Source of the DNA: CAIOSQ01 sp044359885
Lineage (GTDB): Bacteria; Pseudomonadota; Alphaproteobacteria; CACIAM-22H2
DNA: 6,213 bases
NCBI GenBank assembly: GCA_044359885.1
Contig: JBIKLI010000265.1
Coordinates: 1 to 6,213 of the forward strand
Reading direction: 5' to 3'
The position numbers and the translations under genes are program-made. Numbering within the stretch: the first letter of the stretch is position 1; every line of letters begins with the position of its first letter. This document shows, piece by piece, positions 6,067 to 6,213 of the stretch. The notes under the pieces are model-generated. The model ran no database searches and was not told the origin of the DNA. It was given only the letters and a program-made list of their open reading frames with translations.

Positions 6067-6213
6067 GGGCATCGAACGCCAGCTTTACGCCGAGCGCGAA
6101 CAGCAGCGCGGCCATCGTGCGGTCGATCCCCCCCTTGGCGCGCGCATAGACCGCCCGCGCGGCGTCGCTGCCGAACACGGCAGCCACGATGCCGTACCAC
6201 GCGAATTCGTTGA
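6056..6213 (-). CDS. LysE/RhtB-type exporter, C-terminal 51 residues (cut by window edge)
   Basis: Only the last 51 codons and the stop are inside the window. They read NEFAWYGIVAAVFGSDAARA, a linker VYARAKGGIDR, then a final hydrophobic helix TMAALLFALGVKLAFDAL. This arrangement (aromatic-containing helix, short basic loop with a conserved AR-K-ID-like segment, last helix ending near GVKLA) resembles the C-terminus of LysE/RhtB amino-acid and homoserine-lactone exporters. The substrate cannot be inferred, and the call rests on a short stretch. The stop lies four bases from the stop of the convergent TauE/SafE gene. Confidence 0.7.
   Translation of the reverse strand, partial: NEFAWYGIVAAVFGSDAARAVYARAKGGIDRTMAALLFALGVKLAFDALTA

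Noticed and set aside
3840..6149. A 769-codon open frame on the plus strand running across ilvC and into the permease
   Set aside because: It is antisense to ilvC and out of frame with the permease, and its product is rich in Arg, His, Asp and Gly with no recognisable domain. It exists because high G/C third positions on the coding strand suppress stops opposite.

Overview
The window is a GC-rich chromosomal segment whose protein sequences and gene order (mreB-mreC-mreD-mrdA on one strand, with ilvC nearby) look like an alphaproteobacterium, probably near the Rhodospirillales. That placement is inferred from protein character alone. I see no mobile element, CRISPR array, tRNA or rRNA. Most of the window is conserved housekeeping sequence and I did not find a new biological system in it.

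Layout. Positions 1-3039 carry the rod-shape/elongasome operon on the minus strand, transcribed right to left: mreB (3039-1999), mreC (1915-1028), mreD (1031-516) and the 5' part of mrdA, which encodes PBP2 (511 to beyond position 1). The last three are packed for translational coupling: mreC and mreD overlap by ATGA, and mrdA starts four bases after the mreD stop. A sigma70-like promoter (3132-3103) and a GC-rich hairpin precede mreB. Positions 3040-4139 are a gap of about 1.1 kb with no gene I can identify; it holds the mreB promoter, the ilvC terminator-like hairpin and only weak coding signals. Positions 5159-4140 (minus) encode a complete class I ketol-acid reductoisomerase, ilvC. A divergent intergenic region of about 130 bp with two dyad-symmetric elements separates ilvC from a plus-strand TauE/SafE-family membrane permease (5293-6051). 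The permease converges on the C-terminal end of a LysE/RhtB-like exporter gene (6213-6056, minus, cut by the window edge), and one hairpin spans both stop codons.

How the genes work together. MreB filaments, MreC and MreD, with PBP2 (and RodA, expected downstream but outside the window), form the complex that directs side-wall peptidoglycan synthesis. IlvC is the second common step of valine, leucine and isoleucine synthesis. The two transporters at the right end belong to families that move small anions (TauE/SafE) or amino acids and related compounds (LysE/RhtB); their substrates cannot be read from the sequence.
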